A DNA stretch of 64,000 nt from Candidatus Sysuiplasma jiujiangense (lineage in GTDB: Archaea > Thermoplasmatota > Thermoplasmata > Sysuiplasmatales > Sysuiplasmataceae). The notes beneath the pieces were generated by a model. It was given only the letters and a program-made list of their open reading frames with translations. It had not been told where the DNA came from and did no database searches. Position 1 is the stretch's first letter. Each line of letters starts with the position of its first letter. Shown one piece after another: positions 1 to 9,758 of this stretch. The stretch covers positions 27,987 to 91,986 of the forward strand of contig JAHEAD010000011.1 in the NCBI GenBank assembly GCA_019721075.1, in the 5' to 3' direction. The position numbers were made by a program, and so were the translations under genes.

Positions 1-1
1 A

Positions 2-1903
2 CTGTCCTTCCGTGACCTTCTGATGCTTTCCCTCGGAGGCATCATAGGTTCGGGATGGCTTTTTGCAGTTCTTGCCGCAAGTGCCGATGCCGGTCCTGCA
101 GTCATTGTCAGCTGGATCGTTGGGGGAATACTGGTACTGTTCATAGCACTGAACTACGCGGAGGTCTCGGGCATGATACCGAGAAGCGGAGCGATTGTGC
201 GATATCCGCACCTGTCGCACGGAAGCTATACCGGTTACATACTGGGGTGGACATACATGCTTTCGGCAGTCACTGTCCCGACGATAGAGGCCGAGGCAGT
301 GGTCGGATATGCAGCAACCTATGTTCCGAGCCTGACGTACAGCACCAGCACGCTGCTCGGCACGGTAACAATACTCAGCGGCACCGGAATCGCCCTTGCA
401 TTTGTGCTCCTTGTTTTCTTCTTCTTCCTGAACTACTTTGGAATAAGATTCCTTGGAAAGTTCAACCAGTACGTGACATGGTGGAAATTCATAATACCGG
501 CGCTCACCTTTATACTGCTCTTCAGTGTCTTCAGGGCAAGCAACTTCAGTGCCTATGGCGGCTTTACACCGTTCGGCTGGGGACCCGTGTTCCTTGCCAT
601 ACCCACAGCGGGCATTGTCTTCTCGTACCTCGGCTTCAGGCAGGCGCTTGAATACGGCGGCGAGGCAAAAAATCCACAGAGGGATGTACCCAAGGCGACC
701 ATCGTATCTGTGCTGATAGGCATCGTTCTCTACACGCTGCTCCAAGTAGCGTTTACCGGGGCGATAAACTGGGCCAACATAGACATAGTGAATTCAGCAG
801 GCAAGGTTGTAGGGCCGATAGCTGCCGGGAACTGGGCGGCGCTGAAGTCCACAACCTGGGCTTCCGGGCCTTTCTACAACGCACTCAAATCTTCGGGGCT
901 TGCACTTCTGGGAGCCTTTGCCGTATTCCTGCTGATAGATGCCTGGATTTCACCGTCGGGAACAGGCTGGGTCTACATGGGCACGGGAACGAGGACATTC
1001 TACGGTCTCGGTGCCGACGGCTACCTGCCGAAGGCGTTCACCCAGCTCTCGAGCTACAAAATACCATGGCTCTCCCTGATCGCAGCTCTGATTGTCGGCC
1101 TGATATTCCTTCTCCCGTTCCCGAGCTGGTACCTGCTTGTCGGTTTCATCTCAAGCGCAACGGTCTTCACATATGTGATGGGAGGCGTTGCACTTCAGGT
1201 CTTCAGGAAGACTGCACCGTCGATGAAAAGACCGTTCAGGCTGCCCGGAGCGCTCATACTCGCGCCTATAGGGTTTGTTTCCGCGGCGATGATCGTCTAC
1301 TGGTCCGGAATAACACTTGTCATCATACTCGTATATGCGATACTCGCAGGTCTGCCGCTCTACATAATACTCTACGGCCCCAATAAGCTCGGAATTAACC
1401 GCGGCGTGGCTGCAGTGCTGGGCATTGTCTTCTGGATCCTGCTTGGCGTTTTCTTCTTCTACGGATACAACAGCATCATAACACCGGGCGTCACCGAGGC
1501 CACCGGCGGAGTGCCGAGTTCCATAGGCAACGGTATGACCGCAGCAATACTCAACACGAGATTCTTCATATTCTTCGGCGTGACTGCGTTGCTGTCACTC
1601 GGAACAACGGCAATCATACACGTGCTTACGGACAAGGAAAAGAAGAGGGAGATCGCCTCGGGGTACTGGCTTGTGCTGTTTGCGCTTGCAATACTCTTGC
1701 TTTCCTACTTCGGAGCATTCGGCTTTGACACCGTTATCGCGTTCCCGTGGGACAATGTCGCGGCGATAGTGCTTGCGATTGTGTTCTACATTGCTGCGGT
1801 ACTCAGCGGCTACAAGACAGATGACATTACAGACATACTCGGTTCAGAGGGGGTTCCTGCGCCCGTTGTTGGAGCATCGGAAGCTGCAGAAGAAAAGAGC
1901 TGA
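2..1903 (+). CDS. APC-family amino acid/polyamine permease, 5' partial
   Basis: An integral membrane transporter that probably moves amino acids or related amines across the cytoplasmic membrane. The reading frame is open from the first bases of the window and encodes LSFRDL before the first internal ATG at 23. Together with the following LSLGGIIGSGW this is the usual first-helix signature of the APC superfamily, so the true start lies upstream of the window. At least 633 residues are present, with about 14 hydrophobic segments, longer than the common 12-helix form. The extra C-terminal helices are followed by a short acidic tail. The family is clear, but the substrate cannot be read from sequence. 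Confidence 0.85.
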   Translation: MSFRDLLMLSLGGIIGSGWLFAVLAASADAGPAVIVSWIVGGILVLFIALNYAEVSGMIPRSGAIVRYPHLSHGSYTGYILGWTYMLSAVTVPTIEAEAVVGYAATYVPSLTYSTSTLLGTVTILSGTGIALAFVLLVFFFFLNYFGIRFLGKFNQYVTWWKFIIPALTFILLFSVFRASNFSAYGGFTPFGWGPVFLAIPTAGIVFSYLGFRQALEYGGEAKNPQRDVPKATIVSVLIGIVLYTLLQVAFTGAINWANIDIVNSAGKVVGPIAAGNWAALKSTTWASGPFYNALKSSGLALLGAFAVFLLIDAWISPSGTGWVYMGTGTRTFYGLGADGYLPKAFTQLSSYKIPWLSLIAALIVGLIFLLPFPSWYLLVGFISSATVFTYVMGGVALQVFRKTAPSMKRPFRLPGALILAPIGFVSAAMIVYWSGITLVIILVYAILAGLPLYIILYGPNKLGINRGVAAVLGIVFWILLGVFFFYGYNSIITPGVTEATGGVPSSIGNGMTAAILNTRFFIFFGVTALLSLGTTAIIHVLTDKEKKREIASGYWLVLFALAILLLSYFGAFGFDTVIAFPWDNVAAIVLAIVFYIAAVLSGYKTDDITDILGSEGVPAPVVGASEAAEEKS

Positions 1904-2033
1904 AACTGCAGCGACAGGTACCATTCAAACCATTTAATAAACACTTTCCTTCATTCTTGTGAGCACCCCTTTCCATGGGCAGGGACTGTTTTTTGCTTAT
2001 TTTATTAATCGTGAATATGCATGCGGCAGCCAT

Positions 2034-3068
2034 ATGAATACGAAATACCTGGGCAGGACGGGAGTCAGAATAAGCGAGCTGTGCCTCGGCACAATGACAT
2101 TCGGCTGGAGGGCGGATGAACGAATCAGCCATGCCATACTCGATGCTTTCAGGGATGAGGGCGGAAATTTCATTGACACGGCCGATGTCTATGCGGGAGG
2201 GAAATCGGAACAGATCGCCGGAGAGTGGCTGAAGAGGAACGGGAGGGATGATTTTGTTGTCGCCACCAAGATCCGTTTTCAGACATCGGGGAAGGCAAAC
2301 GACATCGGCCTTTCAAGGAGGCACATACTCAGCGGTGTGAGGAGCAGCCTGAAACGGCTGCAGACAGACTACATCGACCTTTACCAGATTCATGCCTGGG
2401 ATCCGGCAACGCCGGTGGAGGAAACGCTGCGTGCACTCCAAACACTCGTCGATGATGGGGTTGTCAGGTACATCGGTGCAAGCAACCTCAGGGCATGGCA
2501 GCTGCAGCTTGCCCTGGACAGCGCAAGGGAAAACGGTCTGAGCGGTTTCGTATCACTGCAGCCGCAGTATAGCCTGCTCTGCCGCGCAACCGAATTTGAA
2601 CTCATTCCTGCTTGCAGGCACAATGGTCTTGCCGTAAACCCATGGAGTCCTCTGGGCCGGGGCCTGCTGACCGGAAAGTACAGCAGGGAAATGAAGAGCC
2701 CGCCCGAAAACACAAGGATTGGCGCATCCTACAGGGAAGGCAGGAAGGACATCTGGGACAGGCAGAATAACGACCTGACATGGCGTATTGTCGAAACGGT
2801 CGGCAGGATTGCGGCAGAAACGGGAAAGACGCATTCCCAGATCGCACTCAACTGGCTGCTCGGCAGGGAGGGAGTGACCTCGCCGACACTCGGCGTTTCA
2901 AGCGTCGAACAGCTGAGAGACAATGCCGGTGCTGCCGGATGGAGACTGGAAAAGGGTCACTCCGATGAACTCGACAGGGTGAGCGCACCACAGGTCTCAT
3001 ACCCCTACGACCAGGCGGCCGAGGAGCAGCAGAAGAGGGGCAGGGAGGATTTTCAGGCACAGGAATGA
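2034..3068 (+). CDS. Aldo/keto reductase
   Basis: A 344-residue NAD(P)H-dependent oxidoreductase of the aldo/keto reductase family, a cytoplasmic (beta/alpha)8 barrel. The N-terminus MNTKYLGRTGVRISELCLG is typical. The catalytic Asp-Tyr pair lies in FIDTADVYAGGKSE, and the strand motif YIDLYQIHAWDP follows. The frame is open back to a GTG at 1959, but ATG 2034 is preferred because the protein fold begins there and a TATA-like TTTATTAA lies about 30 bp upstream, suggesting a near-leaderless transcript. It stands alone downstream of the permease. It resembles the general stress/auxin-induced-type subgroup; the substrate is unknown. Confidence 0.88.
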   Translation: MNTKYLGRTGVRISELCLGTMTFGWRADERISHAILDAFRDEGGNFIDTADVYAGGKSEQIAGEWLKRNGRDDFVVATKIRFQTSGKANDIGLSRRHILSGVRSSLKRLQTDYIDLYQIHAWDPATPVEETLRALQTLVDDGVVRYIGASNLRAWQLQLALDSARENGLSGFVSLQPQYSLLCRATEFELIPACRHNGLAVNPWSPLGRGLLTGKYSREMKSPPENTRIGASYREGRKDIWDRQNNDLTWRIVETVGRIAAETGKTHSQIALNWLLGREGVTSPTLGVSSVEQLRDNAGAAGWRLEKGHSDELDRVSAPQVSYPYDQAAEEQQKRGREDFQAQE

Positions 3069-3116
3069 AAAGAAGGACCATTTCAGATATAGCCGGCCGG
3101 ACAGCATGATTATTGC

Positions 3117-4301
3117 TTATCGGACAGCGGCAATCCGCACCGGCACCTTTCTGAATTCCATCCTGTAGAAGATCACAGCTGCAAGAGCCGTTACTGCACT
3201 CGCCATGTACATTACTGCGATATAGCCGTTGAAAAGGCTGAAACCTAAACTCACAGCAGAGGTTGCGAGTACGCCCCCTGCGAGCGGACCGCCTATGCCG
3301 GACAGGGCCATAAGCGATGCGAGCATCCCTGCGGAAGCACCTCTTTCGGATGAGCGCTCGACCACATACCGCAGTCCGCCGACATACATGAATGCCCATG
3401 CCACACCGAGGAGTACCTGGGTCGCTGCCAGCTCGTCAAAATTCCTGGCAAATGCGAAGGAAACAAATGTCACGGATGAGAGCGCAATGCCAAGCTGCAC
3501 GAGGTATCTCGGCTGCATGCCGCGCGTCAGGAATCGCATGGAAAGCACCTGTACGACCGAATTGAGGACGTATATGAACGAAACGAGTGCAAGCCTTACG
3601 CTGTAGGGGTAGTAGGACGGTGTGAGCTCAAGGCTGAAAATCGGAAAAATTGCCCAAATAGCAGTCGCACCGAAATGCCTGAGCGACAGAGAGATATACG
3701 CCGCCCTTCCCTTTCTGAAAACACCACGCGGAAAGAAGTGCATTCTTCCCCTCCGTCTCCTGAGTTCTGGCGCTCCGAGCGAGACGAAGAATGTTGCAAA
3801 CAGCAGGATGGCTGAAAGGGCAAAAACAGGAGAAAGAAGTTCCCGCCCGATCGATTTGCCCGCAAACAGGTATATCACGATGCCTGCAAATCCCTGGCCT
3901 ATCGCGGAGCCGAGTGATGCAAAGGAACTGAAGCTGCCAAGATCCCTCTTGAGATCTATTGCGTAGGCGATGAGTGAACTGCTTGAACCGGCGGAAAGCC
4001 CAAGAAGGAAGCGTACTGCCAGGAGCTCTGCAGGGCTGTCGGCGAGCAGCTGCAAAAAAGCCATGAGAGAGGCAAACAGAAGGCTGATCATCAGCACCGG
4101 CCTTCTGCCATAGATATCCGATAGGCGGCCTAGCGTGTAGTTGCTTACCAGGAGAGCAACGCTGTAGGAGGCGACAATTGCACCGATTTCGGCGCTTGAA
4201 GCGCCTATCTCCGAAGCATAGACAGGAATGAAGAGCGTCGAGGATGTGTACGCTATGTTTGTCAGCAGCTGCATATGCAGGTCGCTGTTCCGGAAATTCA
4301 T
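3117..4301 (-). CDS. MFS transporter
   Basis: A 394-residue, roughly 12-helix membrane transporter of the major facilitator superfamily. Motif A is visible between helices 2 and 3 as GRLSDIYGRRPVL. The two halves are linked by a short basic loop (RRRRGRMHFFPR). A TATA-like TTTTAATAA on the minus strand about 27 bp before the ATG supports this start and a leaderless mRNA. The gene converges on the aldo/keto reductase. It could be a drug or metabolite exporter; nothing in the sequence fixes the substrate. Confidence 0.82.
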   Translation of the reverse strand: MNFRNSDLHMQLLTNIAYTSSTLFIPVYASEIGASSAEIGAIVASYSVALLVSNYTLGRLSDIYGRRPVLMISLLFASLMAFLQLLADSPAELLAVRFLLGLSAGSSSSLIAYAIDLKRDLGSFSSFASLGSAIGQGFAGIVIYLFAGKSIGRELLSPVFALSAILLFATFFVSLGAPELRRRRGRMHFFPRGVFRKGRAAYISLSLRHFGATAIWAIFPIFSLELTPSYYPYSVRLALVSFIYVLNSVVQVLSMRFLTRGMQPRYLVQLGIALSSVTFVSFAFARNFDELAATQVLLGVAWAFMYVGGLRYVVERSSERGASAGMLASLMALSGIGGPLAGGVLATSAVSLGFSLFNGYIAVMYMASAVTALAAVIFYRMEFRKVPVRIAAVR

Positions 4302-4509
4302 TGCAGAATCTTCCCATGCGATCTGTTATTAAAATGCTTGACAAAATCCGTGTTTCGGCATGAAGCAGGACATGACTGGCAGGACCCGAACATGACACCT
4401 GGCAGGTCCGGCAGGCAGGGCATGTGTTGCGGCAGCCGGGAAGAGAAATCCGAAATCATTCTTTTCACTGTTTTTCATGGGATTCGAAGAGGTTTTCCGG
4501 CACCTTTTC

Positions 4510-5187
4510 CTATTGCGCGATATCTGCTGCATGCAGCCCGTAGTGGGACACAAAATGGACTATCAGCAGAAAGACAATGAATAACGGAACCAGCAGCAGG
4601 TCGGTGAAGCTCACCACCGTTTCCGCGTACCAGAATGCAGAGAATGTGAGGAGCAGGGCTGAAACAAGCATCTTCATGTTTGCCTGCTTTACCTTCCTGA
4701 CCTGTGAATGCAGGGCTGCCGCGGCAATGACAACCACCGCCACACCGAAAAACAGGCCGAGAAGCGTGGAACTGTAGCTGTTTGGATAGAGGGCTACGAG
4801 GACGATGGCAGCCTCGAACGCTTCGACAGCACCAACTGAGAAACCTGTGGCCAGTAATCCCTTCTCCTCCTCATCGTGGTGGCCGCCCTTCCACTTGTTC
4901 AGACCTAGCGATGTTCTTACCGCCCTCCTGGCACTCCTTGTCAGTCTCAGCCCGAAGTAAAGGAGGAGGGTTGCGGAGATTAGCCTGACGTAAACAAGCG
5001 GAAGAAGAGAAATATAATTTCCGATGATTGCGGTCGGTATGAATATGACGAGCGCGCCTGCCGCAACGGCCAGAAAGGCAGATGAATCCCGTGTCTGCGC
5101 ATACAGCGCGATGCCGACAGCCGCGGCTTCAGCCATCTCCAGGAGGGTTATACCTGCAGCCGCCAGGAAAATGCCAACATCAAGCAT
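4510..5187 (-). CDS. Polytopic membrane protein with two ExxE motifs (COG4280-like)
   Basis: A 225-residue membrane protein with about seven hydrophobic segments arranged as an internal repeat. Each half contains an E-x-x-E motif in a helix: LLEMAEAAAVG near residue 15 and AVEAFEAAIVL near residue 120. The halves are separated by a charged, His-containing loop (KGGHHDEEEKG). The motif recalls the REGLE signature of FTR1-type iron permeases and the repeated acidic motif of Gdt1-type cation transporters, so a divalent cation role is an inference. A TATA-like TTATATTTTAAG sits just upstream of the start. Neighbours give no clue. Confidence 0.6.
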   Translation of the reverse strand: MLDVGIFLAAAGITLLEMAEAAAVGIALYAQTRDSSAFLAVAAGALVIFIPTAIIGNYISLLPLVYVRLISATLLLYFGLRLTRSARRAVRTSLGLNKWKGGHHDEEEKGLLATGFSVGAVEAFEAAIVLVALYPNSYSSTLLGLFFGVAVVVIAAAALHSQVRKVKQANMKMLVSALLLTFSAFWYAETVVSFTDLLLVPLFIVFLLIVHFVSHYGLHAADIAQ

Positions 5188-5714
5188 TATCTGGCAATAA
5201 CCGGTGCTATTACTTAAAATATAAGCGGAGACAGCAAACGGATTGCTCTACGACCCCGACGATTCTCATCCTCCCCGCAGGGTAGAGTCTGGCTTCTTTG
5301 CCCCCCGTTTCTGTCGGTATCATGAAGTCAGTAATGCCGCCATCCCCACGACATGCCGGGACATGTTTTTTATCACCCGCGTGAATTTCATACCGCATTT
5401 TCGCAGGTATCAACTGAAATCATCCGGTTCAATGACTTCAAACTGTAACCCTTTGTTTCCCCTGAAACGCGACATCGCACCAGCCGGCAATTCACGAAAA
5501 CCGCAGCATGGCCGAGGACAGGGCCTTTGCTGCATGCTTAATTCTCTGTCCGTATGACCGTTCATATGCACTCCAGTCTCTTCAGGCGTGCCCAGGTCTG
5601 GAGTACTGTTCCCTTTACTTCTTGACAATGAAATCGAACGCATTGTGAAATCTGTCAAACAGCTATTTAGTCAGTACAGGCAGTAGCATTTCTGTGCATT
5701 GTACATATATCAAT
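5188..5714. other. Intergenic, no gene recognised
   Basis: About 500 bp between the ExxE membrane protein and the DUF2080 gene. Short open frames on both strands show no recognisable domain. The right end contains the A/T-rich promoter region of the DUF2080 gene (TACATATATCAATATG). Confidence 0.4.
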
Positions 5715-5897
5715 ATGCCAGTCGTTATGAGAACAGTTGAGGTCGTTGACGGCAATCTGCAACTGTCAGACGAGGTTGTTGCAGTCATAGAGAAGGAAGT
5801 GACAAAATTCGGTACAGGGGCAAAGGTTGACTGCCCCAGGAAGTTCCTGGGGAAAAGGGTCTATCTTGTGATATGCGAGAAGGGAAGAGAAAAATGA
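5715..5897 (+). CDS. DUF2080 family transposon-associated protein
   Basis: A protein of about 60 residues whose centre FGTGAKVDCPRKFLGKRVYLVI matches the conserved core of DUF2080 proteins, described as putative transposon-encoded proteins in archaea. ATG 5715 is preferred because the domain begins directly after it; earlier (5694) and later (5727) ATGs also exist. The stop codon overlaps the ATG of the next frame (ATGA at 5894), the arrangement expected of a two-gene insertion sequence. What follows looks cut short, so this is probably the left remnant of an element. Its molecular function is unknown. Confidence 0.7.
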   Translation: MPVVMRTVEVVDGNLQLSDEVVAVIEKEVTKFGTGAKVDCPRKFLGKRVYLVICEKGREK

Positions 5898-6139
5898 CGT
5901 ATGTCGCACTATCATCCGTGCCAAATATCATATATCCACCTTCAGCAAAATCCTACAGTACTGCAGACTATGTCCAGTGTCTGTTCTGTGAAGCGCGGTA
6001 CTGTGGACGCAGAAAAATGTCATGGCCATGCACCGCAAAGTGGGGGCACGGAAGCAACTACAGACGGATAAATGAGGGGGAAGGCAGGAAAGATATTGGT
6101 CGGGCAAGGCGGCCAGGGGTCGCCGCCGCCGGTGCCTGA
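5894..6139 (+). pseudogene. Possible truncated transposase start (zinc-ribbon fragment)
   Basis: An 81-codon frame that begins within the stop codon of the DUF2080 gene. It carries a Cys-rich stretch VQCLFCEARYCGRRKMSW that resembles the N-terminal zinc ribbon of some archaeal transposases. After that the composition becomes unlike protein and the frame ends just before the PNGase A-like gene. It is read as the broken 5' end of the partner transposase. The alternative is that it is not coding at all. Confidence 0.3.
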
Positions 6140-6164
6140 AAACAGTCGTGGTGAAGCAAATAAA

Positions 6165-8003
6165 ATGACAAAACACAGGCGGAAGTATCTGATGGCTGCA
6201 CTGGTCGTATTGCTGTTTTTATCAGCCACCACAGCATATGGTGGCCAGCATCTGACTGTAAAGCCGAATGCAATGCAGAATGTGGTGAGCAGCGGTTCCG
6301 CAGTTAACACGCAAGATAAGCAGCTGGGCATTACCATGGACGCCGTCCCTGGTGCCGATGGTGGCGGTCCGTCGATTCCCCAGCCATCCGGTGCTATAGT
6401 CATTTGTTCCGGTCTATAATGCATTCGTGTCGCACAGTACCACATCCGTGGTGGTGAACAATTCTGTAGTTTTCCCGACAGGGTCATTTTCAAGGATCAC
6501 AGTTACGTTCTTCTGCACATACGTGAGCAATCCGTTCGATACGAGCTTTATTGTCGAGGTCGATAATGTACAGATTATTGCGGGAAACACGCTTGAGCTT
6601 GAGAACACATCCGTTACCCAGAATGTAACCGATTATTATTCCATACTGCAGGGTACTGCAAGTGTTTTGGTAACATGCCCGCAATTTAATCCAGGATATT
6701 CATCCTATCTGTCGGCCTGGTTCACATTCTACGGCGGCACGAAAGCCCCGCAACCGAATGTTGTCCTGCCTGCCTTTACTTCCGCCGCATTTCCCACGCC
6801 GGGAAATGCATTCCCGGTAAACGTGCCCATTCCGTTCAATGTGTCCAGATATGCCAATGTGACGTTTCCGTCAGACATCACCAATGCTTACATCAATTTT
6901 TATGAGCAGCAGAATGGAAACGATGAATTCTGGTACACATTGCAGCCGCCGTTCAGGGAGTTCAGAATATTTATCAACGGCACGCTTGTCGACACCACAC
7001 AACCATATCCGAACATACAGGCAGGCGGGGGCGACCTGTTCCTGTGGCACCCGATACTTGCAATAGGTGCAGAGTTGTATCCGCCGCATGTGATACAGCT
7101 TGCTCCATATCTATCGCTTCTTCATGGAAAGCAGATGATCCAGGTAGAGGTCCTTCAGGACGAAAACCTCTGGATCAGGGTTGCGCTGAATTTCATGATA
7201 ACAACGGGTAGCCCTACAAAGGCTTCAGTGCCTGCCACATCGTTCCAGTTCCTGAACGGTATACGCAATCTCCAGCCACCAATGCAACGACGGAGAGCAT
7301 ACCGCCTACTGCCACATATCTGAACGATTCCGAATCCGTCAGTGAGACATTTACCGCACATGGTTCTCAGAAATCTGCGTTATGGAGCAATGCCAGCATA
7401 TTCAAGAAAACAGTATCGTTCAACGCAAATTCGACTATATTTGATCCAAATTTCAACATCACCGGATCCACGCAATACGGCACAGGTGTCGTATACAATC
7501 AGAATTTCGCCATGTATGAGTACATCAACACAACATACCAGACGGACAGCACTTACCACGCTTCGATGCGAGGACATGCACTACAGGTAATAACGACAAC
7601 GCAGAAAAGCGAGTACATCCAGGTCAACGGGACGGACGTTTTTGATTTCATATTATCCTCGCCGTTTTCCATTCTAATCGGCTTCAATGTTACGCAGATA
7701 CGCAACATCAGTACGACGGTGACAGTATCAACTATTACCGGGTCAGGTTATTTCACAACATCGCGGACAGATGTGAACAGCACAATAGTCAATGGCACAG
7801 AGGCGTTTCTCGGTGAAATCAATTCGGAATTCGAGATCACGGCATTGCTTGCCAATCATGCCTACACCCAGAAGACGGTGAATTCAATATCAACGGTCAA
7901 CGGTCAGGTTACTGCATCCTTTGATTTGAAGGAAATAGCTGTCAATGATTCCCTCGTAAACAGAAATGGGACGCTGATTTACTATCAGGTTTCATCGACC
8001 TGA
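6165..8003 (+). pseudogene. PNGase A-like (peptide-N-glycanase) gene broken by two frameshifts
   Basis: Three frame segments join into one secreted protein of about 610 codons. Segment 1 (6165 to about 6402) has a signal peptide (KYLMAALVVLLFLSATTAYG). Segment 2 (about 6404 to 7258) contains the peptide-N4-asparagine amidase A core: YINFYEQQNGNDEFWYT, FREFRIFINGTL, and a Gly-rich FLWHPI segment followed by IQLAPYLSLLHG. Segment 3 (about 7260 to 8003) continues without a stop as a Thr/Asn/Ser-rich beta-type region. One base appears gained near 6401 and another indel lies near 7259. All three segments keep good coding composition, so decay is recent or the indels are sequencing errors. An intact enzyme would remove N-glycans from glycoproteins outside the cell. 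A GGTGA-type ribosome site precedes the ATG. Confidence 0.72.
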
Positions 8004-8039
8004 CTTCTGTGTTCGTTCCATACCCTGCTGTTTCAAACC

Positions 8040-8058
8040 ATTTTCCCTTTTTTTAATT
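8040..8058 (+). terminator. T-rich probable terminator
   Basis: A pyrimidine run with seven consecutive T residues (CCCTTTTTTTAATTT) lies about 40 bp after the stop of the PNGase A-like gene. T tracts of this kind end transcription in archaea. No hairpin is needed or evident. Confidence 0.4.
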
Positions 8059-8084
8059 TCCAGGCTGAAAAGCATCGCAGGCCG

Positions 8085-8440
8085 CCATGCAATTGCCTGC
8101 TATCTGCCCTCCTTTCCCTTTCTGCGGATCAAACTGTCCGTCGGTTGTTCCGAACCGCACCATGTCATCATGGATGCGGTTGGAATCTATCCCTTGGAAG
8201 TCAGGGTTTATGGAAGGAAGATCGTGCGATGCCGTGGAATCGGAAACGGCAGTGGACGCGCCCCGGAAAGACACCAGCGAGAACCTCATGTTGCGAGTTC
8301 TGTGGAATGCTGACTCAGACCGATGGACACTTAGCCAACCTTCCATGAAACCTGCCAGTCTATCCCTGAGAATGTGGCATTCGTTTACTGAAACAAAGAC
8401 TGCCACAAAAACTGAATATTCAACATAGACGGATGCCATA
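8085..8440 (+). pseudogene. Decayed zinc-knuckle coding sequence, copy A
   Basis: No intact gene, but fragments in more than one frame resemble a zinc-ribbon protein: FPFCGSNC near 8118, VYGRKIVRC near 8205, and CCEFCG near 8290 followed by SMKPASLSLRMWHSF. The last block is clearly related to copy B at 9885-9985 (41 of 55 bases identical from TTCCATGAAAC onward). It is read as a frameshifted remnant of a mobile gene. The kind of element is not identified. Confidence 0.45.
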
Positions 8441-8498
8441 AGGGATACCGCTGGTTTCAGGAAACATGGCAGAGACCGGAATTCAAGTCGTATATCTA

Positions 8499-9749
8499 CT
8501 AAATACCTGGATAATTGGGTCCTAAACTTGTGCTGTCTTGCTCAAGAAACCACTTCCACACAGGCTTTATCGCTATCTTCCTTTCCGAGAACTCCATCTC
8601 ATCCTCCTGATTGCAGGTCAGCAGCAGACCCTCTTTAAGCCCGAATGTCTCCATCGCTTCAACCAGACCTTTGATTTCACGATCCCTGTTATCGTCATCA
8701 ATATCATAGCACACCTGAATGGCCCTGACTATACTGTTTCCTTCCCTGACAACGAAATCACATTCTCTCTTTCCCTTATAATAATAAACCTGCCGGCCAT
8801 GTCTGCGCATATTCAGGAAAACCTGATTTTCCAGAATTCTGCCCTTGTTTGGTGTAAACGAAATAGAATTTGCTCTGTATAATCCCGAATCTATAGAATA
8901 AACCTTTTTCGGACTGATTGCCTGTTTTTTCATTGAATAATCAAATCTTGAAACTGTAAAGAGCAGGTAGCTGTCCTCCAGGTATGAGACATACGCAATC
9001 GCACTATTAGTAGAGCCAAGATTGAACATCTTTGCCAGCTTGTTGTACGAAAACTCGCCCCCCGTGTTGGACAGCAGGTACAGAGCCATTTCCTTCACTG
9101 TTTGCGGGTTTCTCAGCTTCTGTCTTACAACTATATCTCTTGCCAGTATATCATTCAACAGTTCCTGGAGTATCTCGTTTCTGCCATACCTGATGTATTC
9201 CGGGAAACCTCCCATGCGGGTATATTCACCGAAGGAATCCGGTCCGGCAGCTGAAGATGTGAATTTCAGGAATTCGCCGTACGAGAAGGGAAAGAGTTCG
9301 TGCCTCAGATGCCGCCCCGTCAGTTTTGTTCCCAGTTCCCGGCTCAGGAGCGAGGCGTTCGAACCTGTGATAACAAAATGTTTTTTCCGATCAAGCATCG
9401 AGCGAACGAATGTTTCCCATCCATTGATGTTCTGGATCTCGTCAAGCAGATAAATATCGAACTTTCCGTATGCCTCGGTGAGTGCACTGTCGAGCTTCAG
9501 CAGGTCTCCGCTTTCCATCCCGGCTGTTCTTGGATCTTCAAAATTGAAGTAAGCAAAACACCGGGCATTCCTCATGACCTGACGAAGGAGTGTACTCTTT
9601 CCGCAACGTCTTATTCCTGAGATCATAATTGCAAACGGCAGATTTACATCTATTCTGGACAGTTCATCACGGACAACACCTGTGTCCATAGTTGGAAGCT
9701 GCTCTTTCTGAGAGTTTACAACACCCTGCAGAGTCTCCTTTAGAATCAC
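8499..9749 (-). CDS. AAA-type ATPase with C-terminal DUF4143 domain
   Basis: A 416-residue ATPase of the AAA_14/DUF4143 family common in archaea and anaerobic bacteria. Walker A is GIRRCGKST (about residue 45), Walker B is IYLLDEIQN, and a sensor-1 ITGSN follows. The C-terminal half has the DUF4143 pattern with a restriction-endonuclease-like signature (ECDFVV, then IQVCYDIDDD). The family role is unknown; links to mobile DNA or stress have been proposed. The gene stands alone, lies between two related decayed sequences, and has 14-bp direct repeats in its promoter. Confidence 0.85.
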   Translation of the reverse strand: MILKETLQGVVNSQKEQLPTMDTGVVRDELSRIDVNLPFAIMISGIRRCGKSTLLRQVMRNARCFAYFNFEDPRTAGMESGDLLKLDSALTEAYGKFDIYLLDEIQNINGWETFVRSMLDRKKHFVITGSNASLLSRELGTKLTGRHLRHELFPFSYGEFLKFTSSAAGPDSFGEYTRMGGFPEYIRYGRNEILQELLNDILARDIVVRQKLRNPQTVKEMALYLLSNTGGEFSYNKLAKMFNLGSTNSAIAYVSYLEDSYLLFTVSRFDYSMKKQAISPKKVYSIDSGLYRANSISFTPNKGRILENQVFLNMRRHGRQVYYYKGKRECDFVVREGNSIVRAIQVCYDIDDDNRDREIKGLVEAMETFGLKEGLLLTCNQEDEMEFSERKIAIKPVWKWFLEQDSTSLGPNYPGI

Positions 9750-9758
9750 TGGATAATG

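Noticed and set aside
3628..4398. 256-codon minus-strand frame
   Set aside because: It overlaps the MFS transporter in another frame, has low-complexity Cys/Arg content and no domain; a shadow of the real gene.
5410..5658. TnpB (IS200/IS605) tail
   Set aside because: Its basic, Pro/Arg-rich ending seemed similar at first, but no zinc ribbon or RuvC motif is present.
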